Of a stretch of DNA of 64,000 nucleotides, positions 59,854 through 64,000 are shown piece after piece. The position numbers and the translations under genes were made by a program. Under the pieces are notes generated by a model that was not told the DNA's origin, did not search any database, and saw nothing but the letters and a program-made list of their open reading frames with translations. How positions within the stretch are numbered: the stretch's first letter is position 1; each line of letters opens with the position of its first letter. This DNA is from Salvia splendens (lineage: Eukaryota > Streptophyta > Magnoliopsida > Lamiales > Lamiaceae). The stretch covers positions 27,087,267 through 27,151,266 of the forward strand of contig NC_056051.1 in the NCBI RefSeq assembly GCF_004379255.2, read 5' to 3'.

Positions 59854-60720
59854 GCAACTCTACCTTATATCACCACAAACATTTGTGCACCATATTCATT
59901 GAATTTTGTTGTTTCACCTATGGTATGTACTATTTGTGGTGTATCCCAGTTTTGTACGTGCTGCTGCACAAGAGTGGTGGCATTTGGGATGTCGAAACTT
60001 ATTTGAAATGCACTTCCGATTTATGATCTTTTGAATTTAGTGTTTAAATTAGATGCAGTTCATGCTACCAAGAAAGAATTAGATGGGAGAAAGATCTAGA
60101 AATCTAATTAGTACTAAGAGAATATCTTGAGTTGCACCAATATCTTGAATTTAGTGTTTAAATTTGCTGCATTTAATGTTGCCAAGAATGAATGAAATGA
60201 AAGAATGATCTTGAAACCTAATGAGCATTGAGAGAATATCTTGACTTGCAACTAACCTAATTTATACAAAAGTGTTCCCTTATTTATCGCTCATTCAATT
60301 GTTATCACAAATATTTAGTAAAAAATTCTGAGAAACTCTAGATAAAGGATTACACAATTAGAAGGTGCTTATTGGTGGATTAGCTTTAATCAATTTATAA
60401 TAAAGTACCTTGAGAAAACAAAACAATGTTTACGAATAAATGTGACAAGTTATCTCACAATTCAGTCTTGAAACTTCAACTAGAAGTAATGATTCCAGTT
60501 TAATAACAACAAACAATACATCAAAGATACACACAGCAGAACAACAAAAAGGCAAATCAATCCTACAACAGAGCCTTCTAATCCTAAGTTCCTATGAAAA
60601 ATTTAACACACTTTGCAGCAGGGGTCAGAACAGGTGAGCCTAAAACATCTACACCAGATTAAAAAAACCTAAGATACAGCAAAAACGCATACACGATCAG
60701 CACGTTAAGTCATGGCTCTG
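59854..60720. other. Convergent 3' flanks of FKBP and AHL genes
   Basis: AT-rich DNA contains a local duplication: a block with AAGAATGAATGAAATGAAAG near 60180 resembles one near 60070, and AGAGAATATCTTGA follows each (60117 and 60231). No gene is visible. Confidence 0.5.
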
Positions 60721-63221
60721 CTATGTAGAGTCGTCTCCGTGGAACGAAACGTTAGTACCAGGTTCAGCAATCTTGGATCCATGTATAGAGTTCGTTGAAG
60801 CCAGGCTGTCTCCCTGGAAGGACACTGACGTTGTCAGATTCGGCTTTGGTCCGCCGTAGGGGGCTTCAGACATGACAGGGTTAGTTGGCACAGCCCCAAA
60901 TGATATTGTTTGCTCGTATTTCGGTTTCTTAGACTTTTGCTCCGGCTGGGCTTGGGATCCACCGGGTAGAAAGCTGCCAATCACAATCTGTTGAAACTTA
61001 AAAAGGTTTAGAAAACCACGCCAGTTCAAATTGTGAGCTGAATGATATGTTTGCGCATGAAAATTCACTTTACCTGAACAGGGCCGGCTGCAACTAGCAT
61101 GCCGGCTAGTCCTCCACCCATTACGCGGCCATCAGGGCCTGCCAGAGAGACGCTCAACCCACCTGATCTGCTTTTTGTCACTCCGTTGTCACTAGGCATA
61201 AATGATCCCGTCAGAGACAGAATTTCAAAACGACCCTGTAGAAAGCACGGAATAATTCAGATGTATCCTAAAGGATTTAGGCCATCCTTCAATCAGATAA
61301 AAAAAATGTGAAACAACCCATTTCTTTGAATATTGATCTACTTTGAGGAAAAGAAACCTACAAAGTTCAACAGGTTCTCACCTCATAAGTTAAAGTACCA
61401 CCAGAAGAATTTGGTTGACGTAGGGTGACGTTTGAGATAGCACCATTGGCAGCCAGAAGGCATATAGCTCGGGACACTTGTTGAGAAAATGATATTATCT
61501 TCATCATGATATCCTGTAACGGTATGAAAAAACTTAAAGTTAGAATCTTGCAACTAGGCAGTGTATCTCAAAGACGTAAATTGCAGTCCGTCTGAGCATC
61601 CAACATTTATGCTGTATATCATACATAATGAAGATTGTTGTACAGCTGCTTCAAATATCTTTTGGTTGATGATTCAATTACTCAACTCTATCTACCAAAT
61701 AGTAATAGCATTATATCATTGCATAATGTGTTTCTTCATAGGCTTAGGACGATCACATAAAAGACGTTTGGTAAAGGGTGCGTCAACCCTTAAAACATCT
61801 AATCGAGGGAATACAAATCCATACTTGAAATGTGTTCAGTTTAGAACTGGTTCCATTAAAAATGATTTCAATACTGCTGAAAGCATTTATATGATGAAAC
61901 AACACAAGGCATCAAACCTTCATTAATTTCATGAATTTAGAATGAAAAAAAGTTTATGTTTCATGAAGAATAACAGTGACAACATATATATATGGATCCA
62001 TTAGTTACACAATTGCATCAAATTTGGGGGGATTTATTAGCTCAACATCAACATTTAGCACTGCAAAATTCAAAGAAAAATACACATAAAAACGAGGAAA
62101 TGATTAGAAGTACCTCGCCAGAGTTAACAGTTATCATGTGGGGAGTAAAACTTCCACCGACAGGGTATGCCATAGTATTCCCTACAATAAACCAGAGAAT
62201 TTACTTTAAGTAAAATGCACAAATTTACTGAGAGCAATATGGTTCATTTCCTCACTAATAATCCCCAGAAATGCTGACATGCATCATATTTACAATCTCT
62301 CCAGTGATATCAGCACTCAAATAAAGTCCCAAACATTGTGTTCTTCCGATATTGATTCCCAAACAGACGGACGTGGTAATATGCATATTTTTCAATTAAG
62401 AACCATTTTGAAGTTAGCAATGCACATTAGCTCATATTGAGATGTGATTAATAGTAAATCTTCTAGCCTTTGAAATAATCCAACCTCTTCCAATTCCAAG
62501 ACAGTATAGTGTTATGCAAACATGGATTTAGCAGAGGTAAGATCCACACATGTTACATCATCTCTTCATCATTATCATTTATTATTCCTTTCCATTTCTG
62601 CACACAGCAATTATTGAGTAAAAGACAGATCCTTTGTCATGTCACATCACATATAAAAAAGACAACACCAGCAAACAAGGATGACTCTCAACAATATTCC
62701 ATTCCATTTTCCTCAGAGCATACCAAAACTGCCACAAATCACAATCCACACACAAAGGGGTCCCAATTCAAAATTCAGATTCTTTAAATACTATTCAACT
62801 TAATAGTTATACCACTAGGCCATTCCAACCACATCAACCAACACTTGTAACCAATAAAAATGCAAGCAAAGCTACCTGCATTTGCAAAATCCAGCTTATG
62901 CTTCTTCTTGAAAGAGTCGACGGACCGGCCACCACTCTGCTTCCACCCCGGATAATCTCCGGTGAGCGGAATCGAGGCCGATATCGGCATAGGCGACAAT
63001 GCCACGATAGAGCCATCTGCAGCGTACTTCCTTGGCCTCCCCCTCTTCTTCTTCCCATCCACAGTTGTCGCAGCCGGAGCCGAAGCCGGAGCTGGGGGAG
63101 TGGCTGATCCAAGAATGTTGCCGGAATTTTCGATTCTTGGCGGATCCACACTGTCGATTTGAGGGGCTTCACCAGCTCTTAATGTGACGCCTGAACCATT
63201 CATCCCTTCCTTTTCCTCCAT
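60721..63221 (-). CDS. AT-hook motif nuclear-localized protein (AHL)
   Basis: Five exons on the minus strand, 63221-62876, 62181-62114, 61513-61382, 61235-61074 and 60987-60721, encode 324 aa. AHL proteins bind AT-rich DNA and remodel chromatin in growth and flowering control. One AT-hook with the extended form KKKRGRPRKYAADGS lies near residue 57. The PPC domain follows: TPHMITVNSGEDIMMKIISF, ICLLAANGAISNVTLRQP, then the hallmark GRFEIL at the start of exon 4 and GGGLAGMLVAAGPVQIVIGS. The intron-containing structure and RGRPRKY hook suit the clade with introns (AHL1-14 group). The C-terminal tail is Ser/Pro-rich and unrecognised. Confidence 0.92.
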
Positions 63222-64000
63222 TCATATACTAATTAAACTTTAAAAAATTGCGAAATGCTTAAACCCTAATCACTAAATTAATAAAGGTTGAATCTTTAGC
63301 AGCTCAAACACTTGGACCAACGGTAAATCACATTCAAACACGAAATTTGTTTCAAGAACTGTACAAACCAAAACATGACGCAGATTTTCGTGGGAAATCA
63401 GCTGACATACTCTGAAACTCTAGAAACTAAAATTTATCCAGCAATCAACACAGTACAGCAGAGCTCTGGTGCAAGAAGCTCTGTTTTACTGTGATTTTTT
63501 TTTCTAAGATTATGAATGCATAAAATTGATATCTGGAAAAAGAAAAAAAATGGGACTGAAAAATTAGGGTTTTTGCAAGAAAAAGTAGATGAAGAAAATT
63601 AAGAAAAAATGAATGGGTTTTAATATTATTGTAGTTAATTAGGTAGCAAGCAATATTTAAATTGCAAAATTCAAAGTATTAATTATGGTTGAGAAAATGG
63701 TTTCAGGTCCGTCTTGGAAATTTAATAAGTGGCATTTGAAAAATAGCAAAGTTAATGAATTTGAATATTAAAATAAAGGTAATTTTTGGGAAAATGATAA
63801 ATATTTTGAATTTAAAAATTGGTGTTTAATTAAATAAAGCTGTAAAGTTAAGTTGGAGGCATTCCAACCTTTTCAACTCTTGACCTCTTCTTTGTCTTTT
63901 TAGGTAAATAAAATTATAAAAAATGACCAATTTATCAGGAAATACCTACCCTTGAATTTAGTGATGATTTACTGTTAATGCCACTGTATACAAACATTAT
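63222..64000. other. Leader and promoter side of the AHL gene
   Basis: AT-rich DNA to the end of the window. It should carry the AHL 5' leader and promoter. I see no further gene, terminal repeats or clear TATA assignment. Confidence 0.4.

Overview
The window is nuclear DNA of a flowering plant, most likely a eudicot. The evidence is GT-AG introns in conserved plant genes, AT-rich intergenic DNA, and many plant-type transposons (copia and gypsy LTR elements, a TRIM, tRNA-derived SINEs, Stowaway, hAT and Mutator-type MITEs). I cannot fix the species from sequence alone.

Layout. 1-8.1 kb is a tandem duplication of about 4.9 kb. The left copy carries a five-exon small gene whose C-terminus resembles a plant methyl-CpG-binding domain, and the right copy is a decayed pseudogene. 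9.2-11.3 kb holds LPA2 (chloroplast photosystem II assembly). 12.2-14.0 kb is a UDP-glucuronate 4-epimerase (GAE) split by a 550-bp TRIM retrotransposon. Next come RPS20 (minus), ICln (minus), RPS13 (plus), a decayed hAT transposase (minus) and a CML13/14-like calmodulin-like gene (minus). 28-35.7 kb is gene-poor and holds a Helitron helicase relic, a 786-bp hAT element and an 853-bp Mutator-type element. 35.8-38.7 kb encodes an LRR receptor-like pseudokinase.

38.8-49.7 kb is a copia retrotransposon on the minus strand, joined through a shared LTR to a truncated second copy. It is interrupted by a nested non-coding gypsy-type element with 1,270-bp LTRs. Further right are a DUF1442 gene (minus), a HIR band-7/prohibitin-domain gene (plus), a dimeric SINE, a nuclear FKBP with a nucleoplasmin-like domain (plus) and an AT-hook/PPC (AHL) gene (minus).

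Most host genes are housekeeping genes (two ribosomal proteins, a methylosome subunit, a photosystem II assembly factor, chromatin proteins) and do not form a pathway. From memory, LPA2, the LRR pseudokinase and the HIR gene occur in the same order at Arabidopsis At5g51545, At5g51560 and At5g51570, so the backbone may be a conserved syntenic block expanded by transposons.

The most unusual structure is the TRIM inside GAE. It has LTR, interior and truncated LTR, followed by an inverted unit equal to LTR plus 3 nt plus an 18-nt tRNA-Phe-type primer site. That is the expected extent of plus-strand strong-stop DNA. The insertion has a perfect 5-bp target duplication and identical LTR copies, so it looks recent and made by aberrant reverse transcription.
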